DNA of 64,000 bases from Methyloversatilis sp. (GTDB lineage: Bacteria; Pseudomonadota; Gammaproteobacteria; Burkholderiales; Rhodocyclaceae): positions 158,288 to 222,287 of the forward strand of contig JAEUNO010000032.1 in the NCBI GenBank assembly GCA_016791045.1, in the 5' to 3' direction. How positions within the stretch are numbered: position 1 is the stretch's first letter; the number at the start of each line of letters is the position of its first letter. Both the position numbers and the translations under genes were made by a program. Positions 37,264-45,981 of the stretch are shown piece after piece. Below the pieces are notes generated by a model that was given only the letters and a program-made list of their open reading frames with translations, made no database searches and was not told the DNA's origin.

Positions 37264-37297
37264 AAAAAAGAAAAAAGCCGGCACTGCCGGCTTTTTT
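37264..37297. terminator. Bidirectional intrinsic terminator
   Basis: GCCGGC, loop ACT and GCCGGC is flanked by A6 on the left and T6 on the right, so it can act on both strands. It separates the convergent SpeE-like gene and the cytochrome genes. Confidence 0.85.
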
Positions 37298-37316
37298 GCG
37301 TCGTGGAAGCGGATGT

Positions 37317-37640
37317 TCAGCGACGCGACACCAGAGGTCCGGCTTGCGATGCGAAGTATGCCGCCAGATCCGCCATGTCCTGCTTGCTCAGCGCACCGAC
37401 CTGGGCGGCCATGATGGCATTCTTGCGTGCACCGCTCTTGTACGACAGCAGCGACTGCAGCAGATAGTCCTCGTGCTGCCCGCCGATGCGCGGGAAAGCC
37501 GGCGCCGGGCTGTTGCCGTCGGCACCGTGACAGGCCGCGCATGCAGCCGATTTTTCCTTGCCGCGCGCCACGTCGCCTGCGAACGCGAAGCTGCTCCCCA
37601 GCAGCACAGCGGCTGCAACCACCATCGTTTTCTTGATCAT
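37317..37640 (-). CDS. Class I c-type cytochrome (periplasmic)
   Basis: This 107-residue cytochrome starts at the ATG at 37640, which has AGGAAGG directly before it; an ATG five codons upstream overlaps the previous stop. A signal peptide (cut near AFA) precedes the heme motif CAACH, with axial Met in the AIMAAQV region. Similarity to the c553/c4 group is clear (GGQHEDYLLQSLLSYKSG, MADLAAYFASQ). It is the second of two tandem cytochrome genes, probably an electron carrier to a terminal oxidase. Confidence 0.88.
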   Translation of the reverse strand: MIKKTMVVAAAVLLGSSFAFAGDVARGKEKSAACAACHGADGNSPAPAFPRIGGQHEDYLLQSLLSYKSGARKNAIMAAQVGALSKQDMADLAAYFASQAGPLVSRR

Positions 37641-37651
37641 CACGACCTTCC

Positions 37652-37969
37652 TCATTTCTGCGCGGAGTAGTACGCCGCGATGTCGGCCATGTCCTGCTCG
37701 GTCAGGCTGGCGGCAATGCCATTCATCGACGGGTGCTTGCGGTCACCGCTCTTGTAGGCCTGCAGCGCGGCGACGATGTATTCGGGGTACTGGCCACCGA
37801 TCAGCGGCACTTTGTAGGTTTTCGGAAACACGGTCTGGTAACCCGGAATGCCGTGGCAGCCGATGCACATGGCGACCTTGTCCCTGGCGGCTTCTGCATT
37901 GCCTTCGACGGCGAGGGCAAGCGGGCTGACACAGAGGGCTGCGACAGCGAGAACGGTTCTGGCGCTCAT
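37652..37969 (-). CDS. Class I c-type cytochrome (periplasmic)
   Basis: This 105-residue cytochrome has a signal peptide (MSARTVLAVAALCVSPLALA), the heme motif CIGCH and a c553-like C terminus (GGQYPEYIVAALQAYKSG, MADIAAYYSAQ). The start at 37969 is preceded by AAGAGA. The axial Met is expected in HPSMNGIA. It overlaps an upstream ATG of the next cytochrome gene by four bases and clearly shares ancestry with it, so the pair arose by duplication. Confidence 0.88.
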   Translation of the reverse strand: MSARTVLAVAALCVSPLALAVEGNAEAARDKVAMCIGCHGIPGYQTVFPKTYKVPLIGGQYPEYIVAALQAYKSGDRKHPSMNGIAASLTEQDMADIAAYYSAQK

Positions 37970-38075
37970 CGATGATCTCTTCTTGAAGGTTGAACTTATT
38001 TCGGAAAATCGCCGCGCAGTGTAGCGAAGGACGGGGTGACCGTCAAAACCGCCGTACGCGGCGCGGCCTGCAGAT

Positions 38076-39065
38076 TCACGCTGCAGACGTATCCACCACC
38101 AGGCGGCCGCGTACCTTTCCTTCGAGGAAACGCGGCGCGACGTCGAGCACTTCATCGAGCCGCACCACCTGCGTCATGGCGTCGAGCTTGGCCATCGGCA
38201 TGTCGCGCACGATGCGCGCCCAGGCTTCTTCGCGCGGTCCGTGCGCCACGGTGACGCTGTTGATGCCGTACAGCGTGACGCCACGCAGGATGAACGGCGC
38301 GACGGTGGCCGGAAAATCCATGCCCTGGGCCAGCCCGCAGGCGGCGACCGCGCCGTTCTCGCGCGTCGCGGCGCAGGCGTTGGCCAGCGTGTGCGACCCG
38401 ACACTGTCCACGACACCGGCCCAGCGCTCGCGCGCCAGCGGCTTGCCCGGCGCCGAAAGCGTTGCGCGGTCGATGACCGATTCGGCGCCGAGCGACTTCA
38501 GGTAGTCGGTTTCGTCGAGGCGGCCGGTGCTCGCCACCACGCGATAACCCAGACTGGCCAGCAGCGCCACGGCCACCGAACCCACGCCGCCGCTGGCGCC
38601 GGTCACCAGCACTTCGCCATCGCCCGGCTTCAGGCCGTGACGCTCCAGCGCCAGCAGGCACAGCATGGCGGTGAAGCCCGCCGTGCCCACGGCCATCGCA
38701 TGTTTCGCATCGAAGCCGGTCGGCAGCGCGACCAGCCAGTCACCCTTGACCGCCGCGCGCTGCGCCAGACCGCCCCAGTGGCCTTCGCCCACGCCGAAGC
38801 CGGTCAGCACGACCTTGTCGCCGGCCTTCCAGCACGGATGGTCGCTGTGTTCGATCACACCCGCGAAATCGATGCCCGGCACCATCGGCCACTTGCGCAC
38901 GATGGGGCTGCGCCCGGTGATCGCCAGCGCATCCTTGTAGTTGAGGCTGGACCACTGCACGGCAATGCGCACATCGGCTTCGGGCAGTGCCGCGTCCTCG
39001 ATATCGCTCAGGCGGGCAATCGTCTTGCCGTCCGCGCCCTGCTCCAGCAATATGGCCTTGAACAT
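38076..39065 (-). CDS. acuI: Acrylyl-CoA reductase AcuI/YhdH-like oxidoreductase
   Basis: This 329-residue MDR-family NADPH oxidoreductase starts at the ATG at 39065 with GGAGG ten bases upstream. The Rossmann motif is VTGASGGVGSVAVALLASLGYRV, and the opening (MFKAILLE and SSLNYKDALAITG) and LGAESVIDR are those of YhdH/AcuI, which reduce acryloyl-CoA. It lacks zinc ligands. It is divergent from arsS, with a 134-base shared gap. The gene symbol is by family only. Confidence 0.85.
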   Translation of the reverse strand: MFKAILLEQGADGKTIARLSDIEDAALPEADVRIAVQWSSLNYKDALAITGRSPIVRKWPMVPGIDFAGVIEHSDHPCWKAGDKVVLTGFGVGEGHWGGLAQRAAVKGDWLVALPTGFDAKHAMAVGTAGFTAMLCLLALERHGLKPGDGEVLVTGASGGVGSVAVALLASLGYRVVASTGRLDETDYLKSLGAESVIDRATLSAPGKPLARERWAGVVDSVGSHTLANACAATRENGAVAACGLAQGMDFPATVAPFILRGVTLYGINSVTVAHGPREEAWARIVRDMPMAKLDAMTQVVRLDEVLDVAPRFLEGKVRGRLVVDTSAA

Positions 39066-39199
39066 CTTCAGTTTCCTCCGGTCATTGACGGTGTGCAGCG
39101 CGCAGGATACTCGTTGACCTGCAAAGCAGTAAGGTTGCGACGGCGACAACGGTCTTCCTCAAACTTCCTCCATCGCATTGCTTCAGGGCTCACTCACGC

Positions 39200-40162
39200 A
39201 TGCACGCCACACTGCCGCTCCTGCGAACGACCGATTTCCCGCCGCTTGCCCGCCGCCACACCGAAATCCTGCAACTGAACCTGGGCTACACCTGCAACCA
39301 GAGCTGTCTGCATTGTCACGTCAATGCCGGGCCCGGCCGCACGGAACAGATGAGTCTGGCCACGTTGCAGGTCGTGCTCGACTTCATCCGCGCGTCCGAC
39401 GTGCGTCTGATCGATCTGACCGGCGGCGCGCCGGAAATGAATCCGCACTTCCGCTGGCTGGTCGGCGAGGCGCGCAAGCTCGACGTCGCCGTGATCGACC
39501 GCTGCAACCTGACCATCCTGTCCGAACCCGGTTACGAGGGCATGGCGCGGTTTCTGGCCGACCATCAGGTGCAGGTCACCGCGTCGCTGCCCTGTTATCT
39601 CGAAGACAACGTCGACCGCCAGCGCGGCAACGGCGTGTTCGCGCGCAGCATCGCCGCACTGCAGCAGCTCAACGCGCTCGGCTATGGACAGCCTGATTCC
39701 GGGCTTGAACTGAATCTGGTGTTCAACCCGCAGGGGCCGTCGCTGCCGCCACCGCAGGCGGCACTGGAGCAGTCGTATCGCGATCACCTCGGCCGCGCAT
39801 TCGGCATCGTGTTCACCCGCCTCTACACCCTCGCCAACATGCCGATCCAGCGTTTCGGGTCGACGCTGGTATCGAAGGGGCAGTTCAACAGCTACATGCA
39901 GACCTTGCGCACCGCCCACCGCGACGACAACCTGGACAGCGTGATGTGCCGCAACCTGCTGAGCGTCGACTGGGAAGGCCATGTCTACGACTGTGACTTC
40001 AACCAGATGCTGGGTCTGCCGCTGCGCATCGATGGCCGGCCGCGTGTGCACCTGTCCGAACTGATCGGCCGCGACGTGTCGGGCACGCCCATCGTCGTCA
40101 TGGATCACTGCTACGGCTGCACCGCGGGTCAGGGCTCGTCCTGCGCCGGCGCGCTGGTCTGA
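39200..40162 (+). CDS. arsS: ArsS-type radical SAM protein (rSAM/selenodomain family)
   Basis: The 320-residue protein carries the radical SAM motif Cys32-xxx-Cys36-xx-Cys39 (CNQSCLHC) and the Cys-rich C-terminal DUF3641 domain with CYGCTAGQGSSCAG. This is the arrangement of ArsS, which transfers 5'-deoxyadenosyl onto dimethylarsenite in arsenosugar synthesis. In some relatives the C-terminal domain contains selenocysteine; here all are cysteines. The usual partner arsM (methyltransferase) is not in the window, so the actual substrate is open. It heads an eight-gene operon. Confidence 0.88.
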   Translation: MHATLPLLRTTDFPPLARRHTEILQLNLGYTCNQSCLHCHVNAGPGRTEQMSLATLQVVLDFIRASDVRLIDLTGGAPEMNPHFRWLVGEARKLDVAVIDRCNLTILSEPGYEGMARFLADHQVQVTASLPCYLEDNVDRQRGNGVFARSIAALQQLNALGYGQPDSGLELNLVFNPQGPSLPPPQAALEQSYRDHLGRAFGIVFTRLYTLANMPIQRFGSTLVSKGQFNSYMQTLRTAHRDDNLDSVMCRNLLSVDWEGHVYDCDFNQMLGLPLRIDGRPRVHLSELIGRDVSGTPIVVMDHCYGCTAGQGSSCAGALV

Positions 40163-40172
40163 AAGGCTCGCC

Positions 40173-41567
40173 ATGAATGATCCGGTGGTGTTCGGTGTCG
40201 CCTTCTGGGGCTTTCTGGTGCTGTACGGCGTCGGCATGTATGCGCTGTCGCCGCGTGCCGTCGGGCGGGCGGGCTTCTTCGACGGCCACGACGAAGCGGG
40301 TCGCCCGGCCGGCACCTGGGCGCTCGGCGCCAGCATCTTCATTTCGTGGATCTTCGCCAAGTCGATCACCAACGCGGCCAATCTCGGGGCGACCTACGGC
40401 ATCGTCGGCGGTCTGGCGTACGCGACCTACTGGCTGTCGATTCCGCTGGCTGGCTGGGCCATCCTGAGACTGCGCCGCCGCTATGGCGCCACCAGCCTGA
40501 TGTCCTTCCTGACCGGCCGGCACGGCAGGCTGGCGGCGCTGGCCTTCTCGATCGCCATCCTGGTGCGCCTGTTCAACGAGGTGTGGAGCAACACGGCGGT
40601 CGTCGGCGGCTACTACGGCCCGGCCGGATCGACCGAATTCATCGGTGCCGCACTGCTGTTCACCGCCGCCACGCTGTTCTACAGCCTGAAGGGGGGCCTG
40701 CGCTCGTCGATCTACACCGACGTGCTGCAGACCGGCCTGTTCGTGCTGTTCTTCGCCGTCGTGCTGCTGCTGGTGCTGCCGACGCACGGCCCGGTGGCGC
40801 TGGCGAGCACCGGCGATTTCCGGCTCGACGCGGGTGTCGACCTGCTTCTGGTCGCCGCGCTGCAGGTGCTGTCCTACCCTTTCCATGATCCGGTGCTGAC
40901 CGACCGCGGCTTCATCACCGAAGAAAAGCGCATGCTGCGCGCCTTCGTCTGGGCCGGCGCGCTCGGCTTCGTGTGCATCCTTCTTTTTTCGCTGGTCGGC
41001 GTGCACGCCCGGCTCGAAGGCCTGGCCGGCGGCGACAACGTGCCGGCGGCACTCGCCCGCAGCATGGGTCCGGCGGCGCTGTTCGTGATGACCATCGTCA
41101 TGGTCGCCGCCGCAGGTTCCACGCTCGACTCGACCTTCTCATCGCTGGCCCGGCATGTGGCGCAGGAACTGCCGCAACTGGCCGGACGTCCGGAACCCAG
41201 GCGGGCCATCGCGCTCGGCATGGGCGCCATGGCGCTGTTCGCGATCATCGGCAATCTGCCGATGATCGCAGGCACGGACATCCTGAAGGCGACGACCATC
41301 AGCGGCACCATGGTGATCGGGCTGGCGCCGATCTTCCTGCTGGCTGGCTTCACGCAGCCGGGCACACGGGCGGCGGTGTGGTCCTTCCATCTGGCGTTCT
41401 GGACCGGGCTCGCGCTGGGCGTGCTGCTGGCGGCCGGGCTGATTCCGGACAGCTGGGCCATCGGCACCGGGAAGTACGCCAAACTGCTGGGCGTGAATCT
41501 TTACGGACTGCTGCTCTGCACCGCGGGCTATCTGCTGCCGCCGCTGATCGCAGGGCGGATGCGATGA
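40173..41567 (+). CDS. Sodium:solute symporter family transporter
   Basis: This 464-residue inner-membrane protein with about 13 hydrophobic segments belongs to the SSS family (LeuT fold). Recognisable pieces are ASIFISWIFAKSITNAANLGA, LTGRHGRLAALAFS and YSLKGGLRSSIYTDVLQTG. The substrate is unknown; the context suggests uptake or export for the rSAM pathway. It starts 11 bases after arsS and its stop overlaps the next start (ATGA). Confidence 0.88.
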   Translation: MNDPVVFGVAFWGFLVLYGVGMYALSPRAVGRAGFFDGHDEAGRPAGTWALGASIFISWIFAKSITNAANLGATYGIVGGLAYATYWLSIPLAGWAILRLRRRYGATSLMSFLTGRHGRLAALAFSIAILVRLFNEVWSNTAVVGGYYGPAGSTEFIGAALLFTAATLFYSLKGGLRSSIYTDVLQTGLFVLFFAVVLLLVLPTHGPVALASTGDFRLDAGVDLLLVAALQVLSYPFHDPVLTDRGFITEEKRMLRAFVWAGALGFVCILLFSLVGVHARLEGLAGGDNVPAALARSMGPAALFVMTIVMVAAAGSTLDSTFSSLARHVAQELPQLAGRPEPRRAIALGMGAMALFAIIGNLPMIAGTDILKATTISGTMVIGLAPIFLLAGFTQPGTRAAVWSFHLAFWTGLALGVLLAAGLIPDSWAIGTGKYAKLLGVNLYGLLLCTAGYLLPPLIAGRMR

Positions 41568-42526
41568 ACCCCGATCTCGCCGACAGCACGGCCGACGACA
41601 GCCTCGCCGACCCGGGCCGTACGTGCCCGCTGCACTACCGCTATGGCGCGGCGGCCCTGGCCGACAACCGCGCCGACCTCGTGACCGATACGCTGTACGT
41701 CGTCGGCGGCCTGTACGGCAACCGGCCGGCGCTCGACGCGCTGGAGCACCTGTTCGCCGGCGAGCGTGGCGATGCACGCCTGATGTTCAACGGCGACTTC
41801 CACTGGTTCGACATCGACCCGGTCTGCTTCGGCGACGTGCAGCGGCGTGTGCGGGCGCATGACGCGATCGCCGGCAACGTCGAAGCCGAACTGGCCGATG
41901 GCTCGGGCGATGCCGGTTGCGGCTGCAGTTACCCGGACGACGTGCCGCAGGCGCTGGTCGACCGCTCCAACCTCATCCACGCACGGCTGTCGCGCACCGC
42001 CCGTCACGACCCGCACTGGCGCGGCGAACTGGCGGCGCTCGATTTCTGGCGCGGCGTGCGCATCGGCGATGCCCGCGTCGGCGTGGTCCATGGCGACGCC
42101 GATTCGCTGGCCGGCTGGGCCTTCGATGCCCGCGCGCTGCACGATCCTGCACATCGCGCCGGTCACCTGGAACGATTTCGACGGGCGCAGTGCGATGTAT
42201 TCGCCAGCAGCCACACCTGCCTGCCTGCGCTGAAGCGATTCGATGGCCGCGCGGTCATCAACAATGGCGCCGCCGGCATGCCCAATTTCCGCGACCGCCT
42301 GTGCGGTGTCATCAGCCGCATCGCCCTCACGCCGTCGCCGCATCCGGTGCTGTACGGCACGCGCGTCGGCGCGCTGCATGTCGATGCGCTCGCGCTCGAC
42401 TACGATCGGGCCGCCTGGCGGGCCGAATTCACCGCGCAGTGGCCCGACGGCTCCGCGGCTGCGCTGAACTACCGCGACCGCATCGACCATGGCCCGGGGT
42501 GGACGCTGGAAGAGGCCGCACCATGA
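41564..42526 (+). CDS. Metallophosphoesterase-like protein with degenerate metal site
   Basis: The 320-residue protein has a calcineurin-like phosphoesterase outline: FNGDFHWFD (motif II), AIAGNVEAEL (motif III), GVVHGDAD and ASSHTCLP. The first motif, normally DxHG, reads VVGGLYGN, so the first two metal ligands are missing. A short Cys-rich insert (Cys119-Gly-Cys121, GCGCSYPDD) follows motif III. It overlaps its neighbours by ATGA on both sides. The activity is therefore uncertain; the family is conserved in similar clusters by my recollection only. Confidence 0.72.
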   Translation: MNPDLADSTADDSLADPGRTCPLHYRYGAAALADNRADLVTDTLYVVGGLYGNRPALDALEHLFAGERGDARLMFNGDFHWFDIDPVCFGDVQRRVRAHDAIAGNVEAELADGSGDAGCGCSYPDDVPQALVDRSNLIHARLSRTARHDPHWRGELAALDFWRGVRIGDARVGVVHGDADSLAGWAFDARALHDPAHRAGHLERFRRAQCDVFASSHTCLPALKRFDGRAVINNGAAGMPNFRDRLCGVISRIALTPSPHPVLYGTRVGALHVDALALDYDRAAWRAEFTAQWPDGSAAALNYRDRIDHGPGWTLEEAAP

Positions 42527-44673
42527 ACGCGCGCAAGCTTGCCCTGCTCGGGGTGGTCGTGGCGCTGGTGGCCGCCTTCTTCATTCTCGATCTCGGCCGC
42601 TTCTTCGATCTGGCCTGGTTCAAGGCGCAGCAGCGCATGCTGACCGAACAGGTCGATGCCGCGCCCTGGGGGTCGGCCGCGGTGTTCTTCGCGATCTACG
42701 TCGTCGTGACGGCGCTGTCGCTGCCCGGTGCGGCGATCATGACGCTGGCCGGCGGCGCCCTGTTCGGTTTCGTCAAGGCGCTGGTCATCGTGTCCTTCGC
42801 GTCCAGCCTGGGCGCCTTGCTCGCCTTCCTGATCGCGCGCTTCCTGTTGCGCGACTGGGTGCAGGCGCGCTTCGGCACGGCGCTCGAGTCGATCAACCGC
42901 GGGGTCGAGAAGGACGGTGCCTTCTATCTGTTCACGCTGCGCCTGGTGCCTGCGTTTCCGTTCTTCGCGGTCAATCTGGCGATGGCGCTGACCGCGCTGC
43001 CGGCACGTACCTTCTACTGGGTGAGCCAGCTCGGCATGCTGGCCGGCACCATCGTGTTCGTGAATGCGGGCACCCAGATCGGGCGCATCGAATCGCTGTC
43101 CGGCATCCTGTCGCCCGGGCTGATCGGTGCGTTCGTGCTGCTGGGCGTGTTTCCGCTGATCGCCCGCAAGGTGATCGATGCGGTGCGCAGCCGCGCCGTG
43201 TTCAGCCGCTGGCCGAAACCGGCGCACTTCGATTACAACCTGCTGGTGATCGGCGGCGGCAGTGCCGGTCTGGTCACCGCCTACATCGGTGCCGCAGTGA
43301 AGGCGAAGGTGGCGCTGGTCGAGCAGCACAGCATGGGCGGCGACTGCCTGAACACCGGCTGCGTGCCGTCGAAGGCGCTGATCCGCTCGGCGCGGCTGCT
43401 GTCGCAGATCGCGCACTCGAAGTCGCTCGGCGTGCGCGAGGCGAGCGCGCAGTTCGATTTCGCCGATGTGATGGAGCGCGTCGCGCGCGTGGTGCGCGCG
43501 ATCGAACCGCATGATTCGGTGGACCGCTATACCGCGCTCGGTGTCGATTGCTTCGACGCGCGGGCGCGCATCACCTCGCCGTGGACGGTCGAGGTGACCC
43601 AGCACGACGGCAGCACGCGCACACTGAGCACGCGCAACATCGTCATCGCCGCCGGCGCCCGCCCCTTCGTGCCGCCGATACCCGGCATCGAGGCGATGGA
43701 TCTGCTCACCTCGGACACGCTGTGGTCGCTGCGCACCCTGCCCGGCCGTCTGCTGGTGCTCGGTGGCGGCCCGATCGGCTGCGAACTGTCGCAGGCCTTC
43801 GCGCGCTTCGGCGCCGACGTGACCCAGGTCGAAATGGCGCCGCGCCTGATGGGGCGGGAAGACCCGGATGTGTCGGCGCGGGTCGAAGCGCGTTTCGCGG
43901 AAGAAGGCGTGCGCGTGCTGACCGGCCACAAGGCGGTGCGCTTTGCGCGGGAAGGCGATCCGAAAGTGCTGTACGCCGAAGGCCCGCAGGGTGAAGTGCG
44001 CATCGAATTCGACACCCTGCTGTGCGCCGTCGGACGCACGCCCAACGTCAGCGGCTACGGTCTGGAAGAGCTGGACATCACGCTGCGCGCCAACCGGACG
44101 GTCGATACCAACGACTACCTGGAAACGCTCTACCCCAACATCTTCGCCTGCGGCGACGTGACCGGCCCGTTCCAGTTCACGCACACCGCGGCGCACCAGG
44201 CCTGGTATGCCGCGGTCAATGCCCTGTTCGGCCGCTTCCGGCGCTTTGCGGTCGATTACTCGGTCATTCCGTGGGCCACCTTCACCGAACCCGAAGTGGC
44301 ACGGGTCGGCCTGAACGAGATCGACGCGAAAGTGCGCAACATTGCGCACGAAGTGACGATCTACGAACTCGATGACCTTGATCGCGCGATCACCGACGAG
44401 GTGGCGCACGGCTTCGTCAAGGTGCTCACCGTACCCGGGCGCGACCGCATCCTCGGCGTGACCATCGTCGGCGAACACGCAGGCGAACTGATCGCCGAAT
44501 ACGTGCTGGCAATGAAGCACGGCCTCGGGCTCAACAAGCTGCTGGGCACCATCCACATCTACCCGACGATGAACGAGGCGAACAAGTTCGCCGCCGGTGT
44601 CTGGAAGAAGGCGCATGCGCCGCAGACGCTGCTCGCCTGGGTCGCGCGCTATCACGCCTGGATGCGCGGATGA
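42523..44673 (+). CDS. TVP38/TMEM64 membrane domain fused to an FAD disulfide oxidoreductase
   Basis: The 716-residue fusion has a TVP38/TMEM64 (SNARE-associated, DedA-like) domain at 1-225, with FTLRLVPAFPFFAVN as its core. A class I pyridine nucleotide-disulfide oxidoreductase follows (about 238-705): FAD motif GGGSAG, redox pair Cys275/Cys280 in GGDCLNTGCVPSK, NAD motif GGGPIGCE and active-site HIYPTMNEA. It lacks the N-terminal HMA and C-terminal vicinal cysteines of mercuric reductase. The reductase should face the cytoplasm. Its substrate is unknown. Confidence 0.9.
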   Translation: MNARKLALLGVVVALVAAFFILDLGRFFDLAWFKAQQRMLTEQVDAAPWGSAAVFFAIYVVVTALSLPGAAIMTLAGGALFGFVKALVIVSFASSLGALLAFLIARFLLRDWVQARFGTALESINRGVEKDGAFYLFTLRLVPAFPFFAVNLAMALTALPARTFYWVSQLGMLAGTIVFVNAGTQIGRIESLSGILSPGLIGAFVLLGVFPLIARKVIDAVRSRAVFSRWPKPAHFDYNLLVIGGGSAGLVTAYIGAAVKAKVALVEQHSMGGDCLNTGCVPSKALIRSARLLSQIAHSKSLGVREASAQFDFADVMERVARVVRAIEPHDSVDRYTALGVDCFDARARITSPWTVEVTQHDGSTRTLSTRNIVIAAGARPFVPPIPGIEAMDLLTSDTLWSLRTLPGRLLVLGGGPIGCELSQAFARFGADVTQVEMAPRLMGREDPDVSARVEARFAEEGVRVLTGHKAVRFAREGDPKVLYAEGPQGEVRIEFDTLLCAVGRTPNVSGYGLEELDITLRANRTVDTNDYLETLYPNIFACGDVTGPFQFTHTAAHQAWYAAVNALFGRFRRFAVDYSVIPWATFTEPEVARVGLNEIDAKVRNIAHEVTIYELDDLDRAITDEVAHGFVKVLTVPGRDRILGVTIVGEHAGELIAEYVLAMKHGLGLNKLLGTIHIYPTMNEANKFAAGVWKKAHAPQTLLAWVARYHAWMRG

Positions 44674-45356
44674 GGCGGCTGTCCGTCGTGCTGCCGGCGC
44701 TGAACGAAGCCGCGACCATCGGGGAAGCGCTGTCGCGCATGCCGGCACCCGACGTCCGCGGTCTGGAACGCATCGTCGCCGACGGCGGCAGTCTCGACGA
44801 CACCGCATCGATCGCTGCCGCGCAGGGCGCGCGCGTCGTTCGCGCACCGCGCGGCCGGGCGCTGCAGATGAACGCCGGTGCGCAGGTGGCGACCGGCGAC
44901 GTGCTGCTGTTCCTGCACGCCGATACGCAGCTGCCGCCCGACGCGTTCGCACTGATCGACCGGGCGATCGCAGCCGGTGCGCAGTGGGGGCGCTTCGACG
45001 TGCGCATCGAAGGTCGCCACCCGCTGCTCGCGGTCGTCGCCGCCATGATGAACCTGCGTTCCCGCCTGACCGGCATCGCCACCGGCGATCAGGCGATCTT
45101 CTGCACGCGCGCACTGTTCGACGCACTGGGCGGTTACGCGCCGATCGCGCTGATGGAAGACATCGACTTTTCCACCCGTGCGCGGGCGCGGTCGCGACCC
45201 GCCTGCCTGCGCGCGCGCGTCATCACGTCGGGCCGCCGCTGGGAGCGCCAGGGGGTGCTGCGTACCATCGTGCTGATGTGGCGCCTGCGCCTGCGTTACT
45301 TCTTCGGTGCCGATCCCGGCGATCTGGCGCGCGACTACCGGCCGCACCATGAGTGA
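44670..45356 (+). CDS. GT2-type glycosyltransferase, rSAM/selenodomain-associated (TIGR04283 type)
   Basis: This 228-residue GT-A fold protein opens with LSVVLPALNEAATIGEAL. It has IVADGGSLDDT and LFLHADTQLP (metal-binding acidic motif) and the conserved RFDVRIEGRHPLL and GDQAIFCTR sections of transferase 2 proteins found beside ArsS-type radical SAM genes. It is cytoplasmic. It overlaps both neighbours (4 and 8 bases). The acceptor is not known; a sugar or nucleotide-derived product of the pathway is an inference. Confidence 0.88.
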   Translation: MRRLSVVLPALNEAATIGEALSRMPAPDVRGLERIVADGGSLDDTASIAAAQGARVVRAPRGRALQMNAGAQVATGDVLLFLHADTQLPPDAFALIDRAIAAGAQWGRFDVRIEGRHPLLAVVAAMMNLRSRLTGIATGDQAIFCTRALFDALGGYAPIALMEDIDFSTRARARSRPACLRARVITSGRRWERQGVLRTIVLMWRLRLRYFFGADPGDLARDYRPHHE

Positions 45357-45981
45357 GTCCGGACTGGCGGTGCTGGTGTTCGCGCGCGCCCCCGAGGCCG
45401 GCCGCAGCAAGACGCGGCTGATGCCGCTGCTGGGCGCCGACGGCGCGGCGCGGATCGGTGCGCAACTGACCGAACGTGCGCTGCAGGTGGCCGCCGACGC
45501 GGCCATCGGCCCGGTCGAACTGTGGTGCGCACCGGACTGCAGCCATGATTTCTTCGAACGCTGTCGCGACCGGTACGGCGTGTCGCTGCACGCGCAGACC
45601 GACGGCGACATCGGTCAGCGCATGGCGCACGCCTTCGACGACGCGCTCGGTCGCCATGCGTCGGCAGTGCTGATCGGCGCCGACGCCGTATCGCTGCAAC
45701 CGGCCGACCTGCGCGCAGCGGGTGTTGCGCTGCGCAGCCACGATGCCGCGTTCGCCCCGGCCGAGGACGGCGGCTATCTGCTGGTGGGGCTGCGCATACG
45801 GCAAGCTGCCCTGTTCGACGGCATCGCATGGGGCAGTGCCGGGGTGTGGTCGCAGACCCGTGCCGTGATCGAGCGGCTCGGCCTGCTCACGCAGGTGCTC
45901 CCGACCGGTTTTGACCTCGACCGGCCGGACGACTACCGACGCGCCGTGGCCGAAGGCCTGCTGGTATCCGAACCATGCTGA
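45349..45981 (+). CDS. Nucleotide-sugar transferase-like protein, rSAM/selenodomain-associated (TIGR04282 type)
   Basis: The 210-residue product has a nucleotidyltransferase/GT-A fold: VFARAPEAGRSKTRLMPLLG opens the protein, with DGDIGQRM, IGADAVSL (usually GADSP) and APAEDGGYLLVGL downstream. These are the signatures of transferase 1 of rSAM/selenodomain clusters. The start ATG at 45349 overlaps the previous gene's end by eight bases; the stop overlaps the DUF3047 start. Confidence 0.85.
   Translation: MSESGLAVLVFARAPEAGRSKTRLMPLLGADGAARIGAQLTERALQVAADAAIGPVELWCAPDCSHDFFERCRDRYGVSLHAQTDGDIGQRMAHAFDDALGRHASAVLIGADAVSLQPADLRAAGVALRSHDAAFAPAEDGGYLLVGLRIRQAALFDGIAWGSAGVWSQTRAVIERLGLLTQVLPTGFDLDRPDDYRRAVAEGLLVSEPC

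Noticed and set aside
42523-44673. Mercuric reductase (merA) annotation for the FAD oxidoreductase
   Set aside because: The redox pair is shared by the whole superfamily. The C-terminal vicinal cysteines and HMA domain of MerA are absent and a TVP38 domain is fused instead.
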